From Citrobacter enshiensis (lineage in GTDB: Bacteria > Pseudomonadota > Gammaproteobacteria > Enterobacterales > Enterobacteriaceae), in the NCBI RefSeq assembly GCF_029338175.1, contig NZ_CP119862.1:1612001-1676000 (forward strand): DNA of 64,000 nt, in the 5' to 3' direction. The notes under the pieces are model-generated. The model ran no database searches and had not been told where the DNA came from. It saw nothing but the letters and a program-made list of their open reading frames with translations. Made by a program: the position numbers and the translations under genes. Shown here one piece after another: positions 10,263 through 19,514 of the stretch (its first letter is position 1; every line of letters starts with the position of its first letter).

Positions 10263-10910
10263 TTACTGCATACCACGTGTTTGCAGAAACAGAATCGTCG
10301 CCGCGACGCGTGAGCGCACGTTGAGCTTACGCAACAGATTGCGGATATGTACCTTTACGGTCTGTTCTGAGATGTTCAGCACCGCGGCAATTTGCTTATT
10401 TGACAGCCCCTGAGCAAGTTCATGCAGAACATCCAGTTCACGCTCAGTCAGCATACTGAAGGGGTCTTCTTCAGCGCCAAACATTTCTCGTTCACGCAGG
10501 TACTCACTGACGCGATCGCTGAAGACGTTGCCGCCGTTCGCGCCCTTGCGAATTGCATCCAGCAGAACTTCAGGATCGCTGTCTTTCAGCAAATAACCAT
10601 CAGCACCTGCGTCAATCAACGCGTAAACGTCGCTGGCAGAGTCGGAAACGGTGAGAATGATGATTTGCGCAGTGACGCCATCCCGACGCAACGCATTCAG
10701 GGTATCCAGCCCGCTCATGCCTTTCATATTCAGATCAAGCAGGATCACGTCTACGTCAAGACGGTTTGCCAGATCGATAGCGCTCGCGCCATCACCCGCT
10801 TCGGCAACGATGTTAAATGTGCTATCCAGCTCCAGTAATTGACGAATGCCTCGCCGCATAAGTGGATGATCATCCACAATGAGCACCTGAAAAGGGGTTG
10901 CTTCAGGCAT
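10263..10910 (-). CDS. narP: Nitrate/nitrite response regulator NarP
   Basis: Response regulator phosphorylated mainly by NarQ; it activates nap and other genes when nitrate or nitrite is present. The 215-residue protein has a receiver domain with acidic pocket DD (residues 13-14), phosphoacceptor Asp59 (VILLDL) and the conserved lysine in YLLKDS. A LuxR-type helix-turn-helix (LTERELDVLHELAQG to the C-terminus) follows. It lies downstream of and convergent with the nap-ccm operon, as in E. coli, so regulator and target stay linked. Confidence 0.96.
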   Translation of the reverse strand: MPEATPFQVLIVDDHPLMRRGIRQLLELDSTFNIVAEAGDGASAIDLANRLDVDVILLDLNMKGMSGLDTLNALRRDGVTAQIIILTVSDSASDVYALIDAGADGYLLKDSDPEVLLDAIRKGANGGNVFSDRVSEYLREREMFGAEEDPFSMLTERELDVLHELAQGLSNKQIAAVLNISEQTVKVHIRNLLRKLNVRSRVAATILFLQTRGMQ

Positions 10911-11072
10911 GCTGTTCTCCTGAGATTATTAGAATCATTATTGTTTTCAGCGTGTCAGTTTTCCAGATTCGTCGCGCTGATGAGAGCGTAAATTTTACCC
11001 TAATTTGTCTGTGGGTACGTAGTAAAACCTGCGTGGCGGGAGGGGGATGCGGGAAGAGATAAACGTCAGGCA

Positions 11073-11104
11073 TAAAAAAACCAACCGGTTAAGGTTGGTT
11101 TTCT
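11073..11104 (-). terminator. Rho-independent terminator of the tRNA-Pro gene
   Basis: Read on the minus strand, AACCAACC and GGTTGGTT arms form a hairpin followed by a run of T residues, 11 bases beyond the 3' CCA of the tRNA. This is the expected end of a monocistronic tRNA transcript. Confidence 0.85.
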
Positions 11105-11114
11105 TGGGGAATTT

Positions 11115-11191
11115 TGGTCGGCACGAGAGGATTTGAACCTCCGACCCCTGACACCCCATGACAGTGCGCTACCAGGCTGCGCTACGTGCCG
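11115..11191 (-). tRNA. proL: tRNA-Pro (anticodon GGG)
   Basis: Read on the minus strand, a 77-base cloverleaf begins CGGCACG and ends CGTGCCG plus the encoded ACCA. The T-loop GGTTCAAATCC and D-arm AGCGCAGCCTGGTAGCGC are visible, and the anticodon loop TCATGGGGTGT gives anticodon GGG. It sits between narP and yejM, the place of proL in E. coli. The yejO gene found beside it in E. coli K-12 is not present. Confidence 0.96.
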
Positions 11192-11205
11192 ACTCGTGGG
11201 TGCTA

Positions 11206-11233
11206 ATACTACCGCTTTCCACCACGAATGCAA
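11206..11233 (-). promoter_or_regulatory. Sigma-70 promoter of the tRNA-Pro gene
   Basis: On the minus strand, a -35 TTGCAT (11233-11228) and a -10 TAGTAT (11211-11206) are separated by 16 bases. The predicted start is about 8 bases before the mature tRNA. The stretch after the -10 is GC-rich (GCACCCAC), as in promoters under stringent control. Confidence 0.7.
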
Positions 11234-11264
11234 GGGGATGTCTTGCTAACTGATTTATAATTAA

Positions 11265-13025
11265 TCAGTTAGCAATGAATCGTTTCTCATCCGTCAGAAC
11301 CTGCAACAACAGACTCAGCTGCGGTTTCTGATCTTTGATCTTCTCACCGCGCAGATTATACGTCTGATAGTTGCCGTTACTATTCAGCACCAGCGTCATT
11401 TCCGGAGTCGTTACCGCCATTGTGTTGCCGTCGGCAGCCGTCACCCAGTAATGGCGGCGAGTTGCATTGAAAAGATCCTGCCCCTGAGAGTACTCGTTAG
11501 CAGGCGTGCTCACATGCAGCAACCGTTGCATCAATGTCGTCATGAGGTCGGTATGGTCAGTCAGGCTATTAATACGCTGCGCTGGCGTTCCCGGCCAATG
11601 GATGATCAGCGGCACCTGCAGATGCCCGCGGGACCAGTCAAAATTGTTCTCTTCCTGAGTGAGCGGTACACCACGACCCGCAGTAATGATCACCACCGTG
11701 TTATTCAGTTTACCGGCGTCTTGTAGCGCGGTAAGCACACGGTTAATTTGGGCATCGACATCTTCAGCAGCGCGGGCATACCGTTTAGCAAAATTCTTCT
11801 GGTTGCTGTCATCAATGTTGGTGCCGTTGAAGGAAACCCACGAGAACCAGCGGTTATCTTCTTGCGCGTAGCGGCTCAGCCAGTTAATCCACTGACTTGC
11901 TGTTTGTGCATCTGACTGCGTCTGAACCGTCGGCATAGAGAAGTCTGACAGCAGCGCCTGGCGATAGAGCGGGCTGGTGAATCCGTCGGACGAGAATAAG
12001 CCTAACTGATAGCCTTGCTGATTCAGTGCTGAAATCAAGGCTGCTGGCGTTCTGGTCGACAAAATGCCGTCCATATAGCTGGGGGATACGCCATAGAACA
12101 GACCAAAAATACCGTTATCCGAGGTATTGCCCGAGCTCATATGGCGGGTAAACGAAATATTTTGTTCTGCAAAACCGGCAAGCGCAGGCATCTGTTTTTC
12201 ATAACGGGAATAGTTCAGGCCATCCACGGTAATCAACAGAACGTTTTGCCCTGTCCCCATGTCGCGGTATCGCAGATCGCTCAATGGATACTGTACGGAT
12301 ACCGCTTCCGGATTCCCCTGTTCCACCAGGCGGCGCTGATATTCCTGCGCATCCAGCAAACCGTGTTTCTCAAGAAAGCGGCGTGCCGTCATCGGATAAG
12401 AGAGCGGTAGGTTTGCGCGCTGCATGGTGATCGGGCGATAAAAGTTGGCATCAGCCCAGATGTACACCATGTGCGACGCAATAAACGAGACAAAAAAGAA
12501 CGCGGCAAGCGGCTTAGCAAAATGGCGGCGACGCGTCAGGCTGCGCAGTTTCTGCCAGCTCCAGGTCGCAAACAGCATTTCGATTAGCAGAATAATGGGC
12601 ACGCTGATAAACATCAGCTGCCAGTCACGCGCCATCTCGTTCTGGTCTGGGTTAATGACCAGCTCCCAGACAATGGGATTAAGATGCAGGTGGAAGCGGG
12701 TGAAGACTTCACTGTCGATTAACAGCAGCGTCATGCCCGCGGTCGCCAGTATGGCTGATAAGAAGCGCATCAGCCGCTGGGACATGACGATAAACGTCAG
12801 GGGAAACAGAATCAGCAGATAGGTGGCAAACACCAGAAAACTGAAATGCCCGACAACGCTCAGGTAGGAGTAGATACGACCCGCAAGCGTTGTCGGCCAG
12901 TCGGCGACAAACAGGTAACGACTGCCAAGCACCATGGCCAACAGAATGTTGAACAGAGCAAACCAGTGCCCCCAGCTAACCATCTGAGAGACTTTTTCAC
13001 GGTAGCGCTGACGATGAGTTACCAT
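11265..13025 (-). CDS. yejM: Inner-membrane regulator YejM (PbgA/LapC)
   Basis: Essential or near-essential inner-membrane protein that controls LpxC turnover, and so lipopolysaccharide synthesis, through LapB. The 586-residue protein has five N-terminal membrane segments (within about residues 20-190) and a periplasmic arylsulfatase-like domain beginning near NVLLITVDGLNYS. That domain is structurally related to phosphatases and sulfatases but thought not to act as one. Length and sequence agree with E. coli YejM. yejL lies 31 bases upstream on the same strand, so the two form an operon. Confidence 0.95.
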   Translation of the reverse strand: MVTHRQRYREKVSQMVSWGHWFALFNILLAMVLGSRYLFVADWPTTLAGRIYSYLSVVGHFSFLVFATYLLILFPLTFIVMSQRLMRFLSAILATAGMTLLLIDSEVFTRFHLHLNPIVWELVINPDQNEMARDWQLMFISVPIILLIEMLFATWSWQKLRSLTRRRHFAKPLAAFFFVSFIASHMVYIWADANFYRPITMQRANLPLSYPMTARRFLEKHGLLDAQEYQRRLVEQGNPEAVSVQYPLSDLRYRDMGTGQNVLLITVDGLNYSRYEKQMPALAGFAEQNISFTRHMSSGNTSDNGIFGLFYGVSPSYMDGILSTRTPAALISALNQQGYQLGLFSSDGFTSPLYRQALLSDFSMPTVQTQSDAQTASQWINWLSRYAQEDNRWFSWVSFNGTNIDDSNQKNFAKRYARAAEDVDAQINRVLTALQDAGKLNNTVVIITAGRGVPLTQEENNFDWSRGHLQVPLIIHWPGTPAQRINSLTDHTDLMTTLMQRLLHVSTPANEYSQGQDLFNATRRHYWVTAADGNTMAVTTPEMTLVLNSNGNYQTYNLRGEKIKDQKPQLSLLLQVLTDEKRFIAN

Positions 13026-13056
13026 AAACTGTCGTTATTTTCCCCGGAGCCGGTTC

Positions 13057-13284
13057 TTAGTGCGCTTTGTCTTCGTTAACCGAGGACTTCAGGGCACGGG
13101 CAAAAGAGTCTGCAATCGCCTGGCGTTGGGCCGGGGCGATGCTGGTGTTAATCAGGTTCGTCACCATATTTCCCAATACCATCAGGGAAAGATCGGTCGG
13201 CGCCTTATGTTTTTCCAGTACGTTGAGCAGTTCACTCAGTAATTGTTCAACGTGTTCGTCACTGTAGCGGGAGTGTTGTGGCAT
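13057..13284 (-). CDS. yejL: Small conserved protein YejL (UPF0352)
   Basis: Function unknown. A 75-residue soluble protein that matches the YejL family in length and sequence ([16 protein letters not shown] at the start). Mostly helical by composition, with no signal peptide or membrane segment. It is first in the yejL-yejM pair and is divergent from yejK across a 134-base gap. Confidence 0.92.
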   Translation of the reverse strand: MPQHSRYSDEHVEQLLSELLNVLEKHKAPTDLSLMVLGNMVTNLINTSIAPAQRQAIADSFARALKSSVNEDKAH

Positions 13285-13418
13285 AAATCGAAATCTGTTT
13301 GTTCATGAAAGGGCAACATATTACCGTAGCAACAGTTTTTTTTCTGCTTTTTTATCTTCTATTGCGTCACTGACCAGCAGGTGGTTGAATACCGCCCGGT
13401 CTTAAAGGAGAGTTTATC

Positions 13419-14426
13419 ATGAGTCTGGATATCAACCAGATTGCCCTGCACCAGCTTATCAAACGTGATGAGCAAAACCTTGAGCTGGTCCTGCGCGATT
13501 CATTACTGGAACCGACAACCACCGTTGTCGACATGGTCGCTGAACTGCACCGGGTCTATAGCGCGAAAAACAAAGCGTATGGCCTGTTCAGCGAAGAGAG
13601 CGAACTGGCGCAAACGCTACGATTACAGCGTCAGGGCGAGGAAGATTTTCTTGCCTTTAGCCGTGCGGCAACCGGTCGTTTACGTGATGAGCTGGCGAAG
13701 TATCCGTTTGCTGATGGCGGTATTGTTCTTTTCTGCCACTATCGCTATCTGGCGGTGGAGTATCTGCTGGTCGCGGTGCTGAACAACTTAAGCAGTATGC
13801 GTGTGAATGAGAATCTGGACATTAACCCGACGCACTACCTGGACATCAATCATGCGGATATTGTTGCGCGTATTGATTTAACCGAGTGGGAAACCAATCC
13901 AGAATCCACGCGATACCTGACTTTCCTGAAAGGTCGGGTAGGGCGTAAGGTCGCTGATTTCTTTATGGATTTCCTCGGTGCGAGCGAAGGGCTGAACGCG
14001 AAAGCGCAGAACCGTGGCCTGCTGCAGGCGGTGGATGACTTCACGGCAGAAGCGCAGCTGGATAAATCAGAACGCCAGAACGTGCGTCAGCAGGTGTACA
14101 GCTACTGCAACGAGCAGCTACAGGCGGGCGAAGAAATTGAGCTTGAATCGCTGTCGAAAGAACTTGCTGGTGTTAGTGAAGTAAGCTTCAGCGAGTTTAC
14201 GGCGGATAAAGGCTATGAGCTGGAAGAGAGTTTCCCGGCCGATCGCAGTACATTACGTCAGTTGACCAAATACGCCGGTAGCGGCGGCGGGTTAACCATT
14301 AACTTTGACGCCATGCTGTTAGGCGAGCGCATTTTCTGGGATCCGGCGACCGACACCTTAACCATCAAAGGCACGCCGCCGAATCTGCGCGATCAGCTGC
14401 AACGCCGGACGTCAGGCGGGAATTAA
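13419..14426 (+). CDS. yejK: Nucleoid-associated protein YejK
   Basis: Nucleoid-associated protein (NdpA family) reported to bind DNA and to interact with type II topoisomerases. The 335-residue protein is soluble and matches the E. coli length. The start at 13419 ([12 protein letters not shown]) is supported by a strong AAAGGAG ribosome site. The gene stands alone and ends in a REP cluster and a terminator shared with rplY. Confidence 0.94.
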   Translation: MSLDINQIALHQLIKRDEQNLELVLRDSLLEPTTTVVDMVAELHRVYSAKNKAYGLFSEESELAQTLRLQRQGEEDFLAFSRAATGRLRDELAKYPFADGGIVLFCHYRYLAVEYLLVAVLNNLSSMRVNENLDINPTHYLDINHADIVARIDLTEWETNPESTRYLTFLKGRVGRKVADFFMDFLGASEGLNAKAQNRGLLQAVDDFTAEAQLDKSERQNVRQQVYSYCNEQLQAGEEIELESLSKELAGVSEVSFSEFTADKGYELEESFPADRSTLRQLTKYAGSGGGLTINFDAMLLGERIFWDPATDTLTIKGTPPNLRDQLQRRTSGGN

Positions 14427-14448
14427 CAGGCTGCAGAATACCGTCGTA

Positions 14449-14520
14449 GGCCTGATAAGCGTAGCGCTATCAGGCAATAACGCACTGTCGGATGGCGACG
14501 CTAACGCGTCTTATCCGACC
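14449..14520. repeat. Pair of REP units (BIME) downstream of yejK
   Basis: Two inverted repeats in tandem. The first has arms GCCTGATA and TATCAGGC (14450-14475). The second has arms GTCGGAT and ATCCGAC (14487-14519) around an inner GCGACGCTAACGCGTC that also pairs. This is the usual form of enterobacterial palindromic units, in the gap between convergent yejK and rplY. Confidence 0.8.
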
Positions 14521-14530
14521 TGGAGCCATA

Positions 14531-14558
14531 AAAAAACCCCGCCGGAGCGGGGTTTTTC
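14531..14558. terminator. Bidirectional terminator between yejK and rplY
   Basis: Arms ACCCCGC and GCGGGGT with a 4-base loop are flanked by A-runs on the left and T-runs on the right. It can therefore end transcription of yejK on the plus strand and rplY on the minus strand. Confidence 0.9.
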
Positions 14559-14574
14559 TTCAACTTGTTGGCGA

Positions 14575-14859
<285 letters not shown>

Positions 14860-14983
14860 TTAAATCTCTCTTAAATAATTCCTGCTACAGGCGACCCAGC
14901 AACAGGTAAGTGATCTGCTTTGCGTATGCAAAAGCGGGCGGAATTCTATCCTCAAATGACAGGTACATCAATCAAAAGTACGA

Positions 14984-16744
14984 TTAACCGCGTAATTCAT
15001 GTGCCCGACGGAAGCGACCTTCATAGTCAAAAACCTTTTCACGCACCTGCCAGTACTGGCCTTTCATGCGCGCGACAACAAAATCGGGATGCCGCAGCAG
15101 CGCCTGCTGTGCCAGGATATCTGCGGCGGTGATCCAGCGTAACGGAACGCCTGGCGTACGGGTGTGAGGGCGAATGAAGAGCTGCTCAAATGCGGTGCGC
15201 TGAGCGGGCGTCTGCAGGCGAAAGCGCTCGCTGACGTCGGCGCCGTCCTCATCGTAATAGGTGATTTTCAGCCATTCTCCTTTTTCATCCTGGCCGTGTT
15301 GCATCGCCATGCCGCTACAGCGCAGCACCAGCGCGTCTTTAAGCCTGAGCGCCGCTTTCAGCATATCGTCCGGGTCGACAAGCACGGTATCGCACTCGCA
15401 GCAGCGACGCGCCGCAATGTCGTTTTCCGCATTGCATTGTGGGCAGTTTTTAAAGCGGAAGCGAAAATCACACTGTTCACGATGACCGTCATCGTCTTCA
15501 AACCATCCCTGGCAGCGACGGCCAAAGTGTTCAATCAGCGTGCCGTCGGCGGTGGTTTTGCCCCAGAATGTATTGGCAAAGCCACAGGCAGGGCAGAAAA
15601 CCTGCACAGGCACGTTGTCGCTTTTACCTTTCGGCGCGCCAACTTCCGGCGCGTATAAGTCATGAGGATTACCGGCATAATCGAGGATCAGACAGTCGGT
15701 TTTCCCTGGCGACAGGCGCAGACCGCGTCCTACGATTTGCTGGTAAAGGCTGACGGACTCCGTTGGACGCAAAATGGCGATGAGATCGACATGCGGGGCG
15801 TCAAAACCGGTCGTCAGCACCGCAACGTTGACCAGAAACCGAAAGCGCTGCGCTTTGAAGTCTTCAATTAACGCGTCGCGTTCAGCGCCCGGCGTGTCGC
15901 CAACGATCAGTGCAGCGTCATCGCGGGGCAGCAGGCCAACAATCTCTTTCGCATGTTCAACGGTGGCGGCGAAAATCATCACCCCTTTACGTGTCTGGGC
16001 GAACTCAATGATTTGGCTGATGATATGCGGGGTAATTCGCTGCTGTTTTTTCAGCTCGTGATTGAGGTCGGCTTCGCTAAAGAGACCATTACTCTGTGCC
16101 TGCAAACGACTAAAATCATACTGCACGACCGGCATGTCCAGACGCTCCGGTGGCGTCAGATAGCCGTGTTTGATCATGTAGCGCAGCGGCAGCTCGTAAA
16201 TACAGTCGCGAAAAATCGCGTTTTCGTTGCCGCGTACCATGCCATGGTAATGGAAACGGTAAATCCAACCTTTGCCGAGGCGAAATGGCGTGGCGGTCAA
16301 ACCGAGCAAACGGATATGGGGATTGACCTGACTCAGGTGGGCGAGGATTTGCTGATACTGGCTCTCTTCGTCGTCGCCAATACGATGGCATTCATCGACG
16401 ATCAGCAGGGAAAATTCACCCTGAAAATGGCCCAGATTGCGGGCGACCGACTGTACGCTGCCAAAGACGACTTTGCCGTGGCTTTCTTTACGTTTTAACC
16501 CAGCGGCGAAGATATCGGCCTCCAGACCCAACGCACAATATTTTGCGTGGTTTTGTGCGACCAGTTCTTTTACATGCGCCAGCACCAGAACGCGTCCACG
16601 CGCTACGCGCGCCAGCTCAGCGATTACCAGGCTTTTACCTGCGCCGGTTGGCAAGACAATTACCGCAGGGGAGCGATGGTGGCGAAAATGGTTGAGCGTG
16701 GCATCCACGGCTTCTTGCTGATAAGGACGAAGTGTAAAAATCAT
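14984..16744 (-). CDS. radD: DEAD/DEAH-box helicase RadD (YejH)
   Basis: Superfamily 2 helicase-like ATPase involved in double-strand break repair, acting with RecA and SSB. The 586-residue protein shows Walker A TGAGKS with Lys37, Walker B DECH, motif III TATPF and a C-terminal helicase motif [13 protein letters not shown] cysteine-rich region (CPACGF, CPQCNA, CCECD) probably binds zinc. The frame stays open 200 codons upstream of ATG 16744, but that part is antisense to rsuA and is not coding. The chosen start gives the E. coli length and N-terminus MIFTLRPYQ. Confidence 0.95.
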   Translation of the reverse strand: MIFTLRPYQQEAVDATLNHFRHHRSPAVIVLPTGAGKSLVIAELARVARGRVLVLAHVKELVAQNHAKYCALGLEADIFAAGLKRKESHGKVVFGSVQSVARNLGHFQGEFSLLIVDECHRIGDDEESQYQQILAHLSQVNPHIRLLGLTATPFRLGKGWIYRFHYHGMVRGNENAIFRDCIYELPLRYMIKHGYLTPPERLDMPVVQYDFSRLQAQSNGLFSEADLNHELKKQQRITPHIISQIIEFAQTRKGVMIFAATVEHAKEIVGLLPRDDAALIVGDTPGAERDALIEDFKAQRFRFLVNVAVLTTGFDAPHVDLIAILRPTESVSLYQQIVGRGLRLSPGKTDCLILDYAGNPHDLYAPEVGAPKGKSDNVPVQVFCPACGFANTFWGKTTADGTLIEHFGRRCQGWFEDDDGHREQCDFRFRFKNCPQCNAENDIAARRCCECDTVLVDPDDMLKAALRLKDALVLRCSGMAMQHGQDEKGEWLKITYYDEDGADVSERFRLQTPAQRTAFEQLFIRPHTRTPGVPLRWITAADILAQQALLRHPDFVVARMKGQYWQVREKVFDYEGRFRRAHELRG

Positions 16745-16894
16745 GGTCTCGCTGCGATAATGAATCCCGCGTTTAGTATGCCATGAATCATTTCCTTTGA
16801 GCGAAGTATAGACCCCGTTATACTGAGCGGATAACGGCTTCAATTCTCGGGCGAAACGCTCGATTTCCGTATTATTACAGGCAAAATCACTCTC

Positions 16895-17590
16895 ATGCGA
16901 CTTGATAAATTTATCGCTCAGCAACTCGGCGTTAGCCGTGCTATTGCCGGGCGCGAAATCCGTGCTCACCGCGTTACCGTGGATGGCGAAATCATCAGAA
17001 ATACCGCGTTTAAACTGCTGCCAGAACATGCCGTAGAATATGACGGCAATTCGCTGGTTCAGCAAAATGGACCGCGCTACTTCATGCTGAATAAACCTCA
17101 GGGGTATGTCTGCTCGACGGATGATCCGGATCACCCGACCGTGCTCTATTTTCTTGATGAACCGGTTGCGCATAAACTGCATGCGGCAGGGCGTCTGGAC
17201 ATTGATACCACCGGGCTGGTACTGATGACGGATGACGGACAGTGGTCGCATCGGATTACGTCTCCGCGCCATCATTGCGAAAAAACGTACCTGGTGACGC
17301 TGGAATCCCCGGTGGCTGAAGAGACTGCCGCACAATTTGCACAAGGGGTTCAGCTACATAATGAGAAAGATCTTACTAAACCTGCGATGCTTGAGGTGAT
17401 CACGCCGACGCAGGTGCGTTTGACGATCAGTGAGGGGCGTTATCATCAGGTAAAACGTATGTTTGCCGCTGTCGGAAACCACGTTGTGGAACTGCACCGT
17501 GAACGCATCGGCGCTATCGCATTGGATGCGGACCTGGAACCGGGTGAATACCGCCCTCTGACAGAAGCAGAAATTGCCAGCGTTGGCTAA
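16895..17590 (+). CDS. rsuA: 16S rRNA pseudouridine(516) synthase RsuA
   Basis: Isomerises uridine 516 of 16S rRNA to pseudouridine. The 231-residue protein has an N-terminal S4 RNA-binding domain ([15 protein letters not shown]) and a catalytic domain with Asp102 in the motif [10 protein letters not shown]. It is divergent from radD across 150 bases. A TATACT-like -10 element is visible near 16820. bcr follows at 51 bases. Confidence 0.96.
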   Translation: MRLDKFIAQQLGVSRAIAGREIRAHRVTVDGEIIRNTAFKLLPEHAVEYDGNSLVQQNGPRYFMLNKPQGYVCSTDDPDHPTVLYFLDEPVAHKLHAAGRLDIDTTGLVLMTDDGQWSHRITSPRHHCEKTYLVTLESPVAEETAAQFAQGVQLHNEKDLTKPAMLEVITPTQVRLTISEGRYHQVKRMFAAVGNHVVELHRERIGAIALDADLEPGEYRPLTEAEIASVG

Positions 17591-17641
17591 ACCTTGTGGC
17601 CAGGTTTTAACCTCCAGCTAACTAAATTCAGGAGTCTCTTT

Positions 17642-18832
17642 GTGACCAATCGGCAGCACTCTTCATTTGCCATTGTCTTTATTCTTGGCCTGTTGGCCAT
17701 GCTGATGCCACTGTCGATTGATATGTATCTCCCCGCGCTGCCGGTGATCTCCGAACAGTTTGGCGTGCCGGCAGGTAGCGCGCAGATGACGCTCAGTACC
17801 TATATTCTGGGATTCGCGGTGGGGCAGTTGATCTACGGTCCAATGGCGGACAGCCTTGGACGTAAACCGGTGATCCTCGGGGGGACGCTGATCTTTGCGG
17901 CGGCGGCGGTGGCCTGCGCGCTGGCGCAAACTATCGATCAACTGATTATCATGCGTTTCTTCCACGGTCTGGCTGCGGCGGCGGCGAGCGTGGTGATCAA
18001 TGCCCTGATGCGCGACATCTACCCAAAAGAAGAGTTCTCGCGCATGATGTCGTTTGTCATGCTGGTCACCACCATTGCGCCGTTGATGGCGCCGATTGTC
18101 GGCGGGTGGGTGCTGGTGTGGTTGAGCTGGCACTACATCTTTTGGATCCTGGCGGTGGCGGCGATTCTGGCATCCGTCATGATCTTCACGCTGATTAAAG
18201 AGACGCTTCCCGTTGAGCGCCGTCAGCCTTTCCGTCTGCGCACGACCATGGGGAACTTTGCCTCGCTGTTTCGTCATAAACGCGTGCTGAGTTATATGCT
18301 GGCGAGCGGCTTTAGTTTCGCAGGGATGTTCTCCTTCCTCAGCGCCGGGCCGTTTGTATACATCGAGGTGAATCACGTCTCTCCACAACATTTTGGCTAT
18401 TACTTCGCGCTGAACATCGTGTTCTTATTTGTGATGACGATTATTAATAGCCGGTTTGTGCGCCGGGTCGGGGCATTAAACATGTTCCGTACCGGGTTAT
18501 GGATCCAGTTTGTCATGGCGGGCTGGCTGGTCCTGAGCGCGCTGTTTGGGTTCGGTTTTTGGGCGCTGGTCCTGGGGGTCGCGGCGTTTGTGGGATGTGT
18601 TTCGATGGTGTCATCCAATGCGATGGCCGTCATTCTGGATGAATTCCCCCACATGGCGGGGACCGCCTCTTCACTGGCGGGAACTTTCCGTTTTGGCATC
18701 GGCGCCATTGTTGGCGCGCTGCTGTCGCTGGCGACATTTAACTCGGCCTGGCCGATGATTTGGTCAATTGCATTTTGCGCAACCGGCTCAATCCTCTTCT
18801 ATCTCTACGCAAGTCGCCCGAAAAAAAGGTGA
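17642..18832 (+). CDS. bcr: Bicyclomycin/multidrug efflux protein Bcr
   Basis: Major facilitator superfamily proton antiporter (12 membrane segments, DHA1 type) that exports bicyclomycin, sulfonamides and dipeptides such as cysteine conjugates. I use the GTG at 17642: it follows a good AGGAG site and gives 396 residues with the E. coli N-terminus ([16 protein letters not shown]). The upstream ATG at 17594 would add 16 hydrophilic residues. The motif A region ([14 protein letters not shown]) is intact. A weak terminator follows at 18848. Confidence 0.94.
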   Translation: MTNRQHSSFAIVFILGLLAMLMPLSIDMYLPALPVISEQFGVPAGSAQMTLSTYILGFAVGQLIYGPMADSLGRKPVILGGTLIFAAAAVACALAQTIDQLIIMRFFHGLAAAAASVVINALMRDIYPKEEFSRMMSFVMLVTTIAPLMAPIVGGWVLVWLSWHYIFWILAVAAILASVMIFTLIKETLPVERRQPFRLRTTMGNFASLFRHKRVLSYMLASGFSFAGMFSFLSAGPFVYIEVNHVSPQHFGYYFALNIVFLFVMTIINSRFVRRVGALNMFRTGLWIQFVMAGWLVLSALFGFGFWALVLGVAAFVGCVSMVSSNAMAVILDEFPHMAGTASSLAGTFRFGIGAIVGALLSLATFNSAWPMIWSIAFCATGSILFYLYASRPKKR

Positions 18833-18847
18833 TAAAATACACAATAT

Positions 18848-18868
18848 GGGAGCTGTAAGGCTCCCTTT
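18848..18868 (+). terminator. Weak terminator after bcr
   Basis: Arms GGGAGC and GCTCCC with a 6-base loop, followed by TTTGTT. The T-tract is short, so termination may be partial. Confidence 0.6.
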
Positions 18869-18884
18869 GTTGATGTACATCAAC
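18869..18884. promoter_or_regulatory. Perfect FNR-type palindrome between bcr and yejG
   Basis: The 16-base palindrome GTTGATGTACATCAAC contains an exact match to the FNR consensus TTGAT-N4-ATCAA. It starts directly after the bcr terminator hairpin, in a 334-base gap that is AT-rich after it (TGTTTATTTTATGTAAAA). yejG begins 283 bases further on. No other gene lies in the gap. The match to a known consensus is direct; FNR binding and the regulated transcript are inferred. Confidence 0.6.
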
Positions 18885-19166
18885 CTCAAATCGCTCATTT
18901 ATCCCAAAAATGTTTATTTTATGTAAAATCAATTTATGTAAAAAGTCACATCATTGTAGTTAAAAAGGTTGAGTTAGATCGCAGAAACGGGTAAATATAG
19001 CCCGCAAATCTGTCCGCACCGGTCAATAATATTTTAACAATCGGCAGTATAAGCCGCACGAGTCGTGGATACCGGCGTTTTCGATCCGTTTAAGGACGGG
19101 TTGTCAATGATGTGTTAAAATGGATGTAAATAAATTGTGAAGTTATTGTGCTTTCGGGGAATAAAA

Positions 19167-19511
19167 GTGAATACATTACAGCTCTCAATCGTTCATCGCT
19201 TGCCACAGAACTATCGTTGGTCAGCGGGTTTTGCAGGTTCGAAAGTTGAACCGATTCCGCAGAATGGCCAGAGCACTGAAAACAGCCTGGTGGCGCTTAA
19301 ATTACTGAGTCCGGATGGCGACAGCGCGTGGCCGGTGATGCATAAACTCAGCCAGGCGCTGAGCGATATTGAAGTCCCTTGTTCTGTTCTGGAATGCGAA
19401 GGCGAACCGTGCCTGTTCGTTAACCGTCAGGATGAGTTCGCCGCGACCTGTCGCCTGAAAAATTTTGGTGTTGCCATCGCAGAGCCTTTTTCAAACAACA
19501 ATCCATTTTGA
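19167..19511 (+). CDS. yejG: Conserved protein YejG, function unknown
   Basis: A 114-residue soluble protein found throughout enterobacteria; I know of no assigned reaction. I start it at a GTG at 19167 ([13 protein letters not shown]), which follows GGGGAATAAAA and gives the E. coli length. An ATG 30 bases upstream would add ten residues not seen in the family. No signal peptide or membrane segment. It converges on yejF with only 3 bases between the stops, with no terminator in between. Confidence 0.9.
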   Translation: MNTLQLSIVHRLPQNYRWSAGFAGSKVEPIPQNGQSTENSLVALKLLSPDGDSAWPVMHKLSQALSDIEVPCSVLECEGEPCLFVNRQDEFAATCRLKNFGVAIAEPFSNNNPF

Positions 19512-19514
19512 GCG

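Noticed and set aside
10227..14520. REP units as possible CRISPR or mobile-element ends
   Set aside because: They are isolated imperfect palindromes between convergent genes, not regularly spaced repeats with spacers, and no transposase or Cas gene is near.
16745..17344. 200-codon upstream extension of the radD reading frame
   Set aside because: It is antisense to rsuA, has no family counterpart, and the radD start at 16744 gives the expected 586-residue protein.
17663..18391. 242-codon open frame on the minus strand opposite bcr
   Set aside because: Composition (many His, Gln, Arg) is typical of an antisense shadow of a membrane protein gene; bcr itself is full length and well supported.
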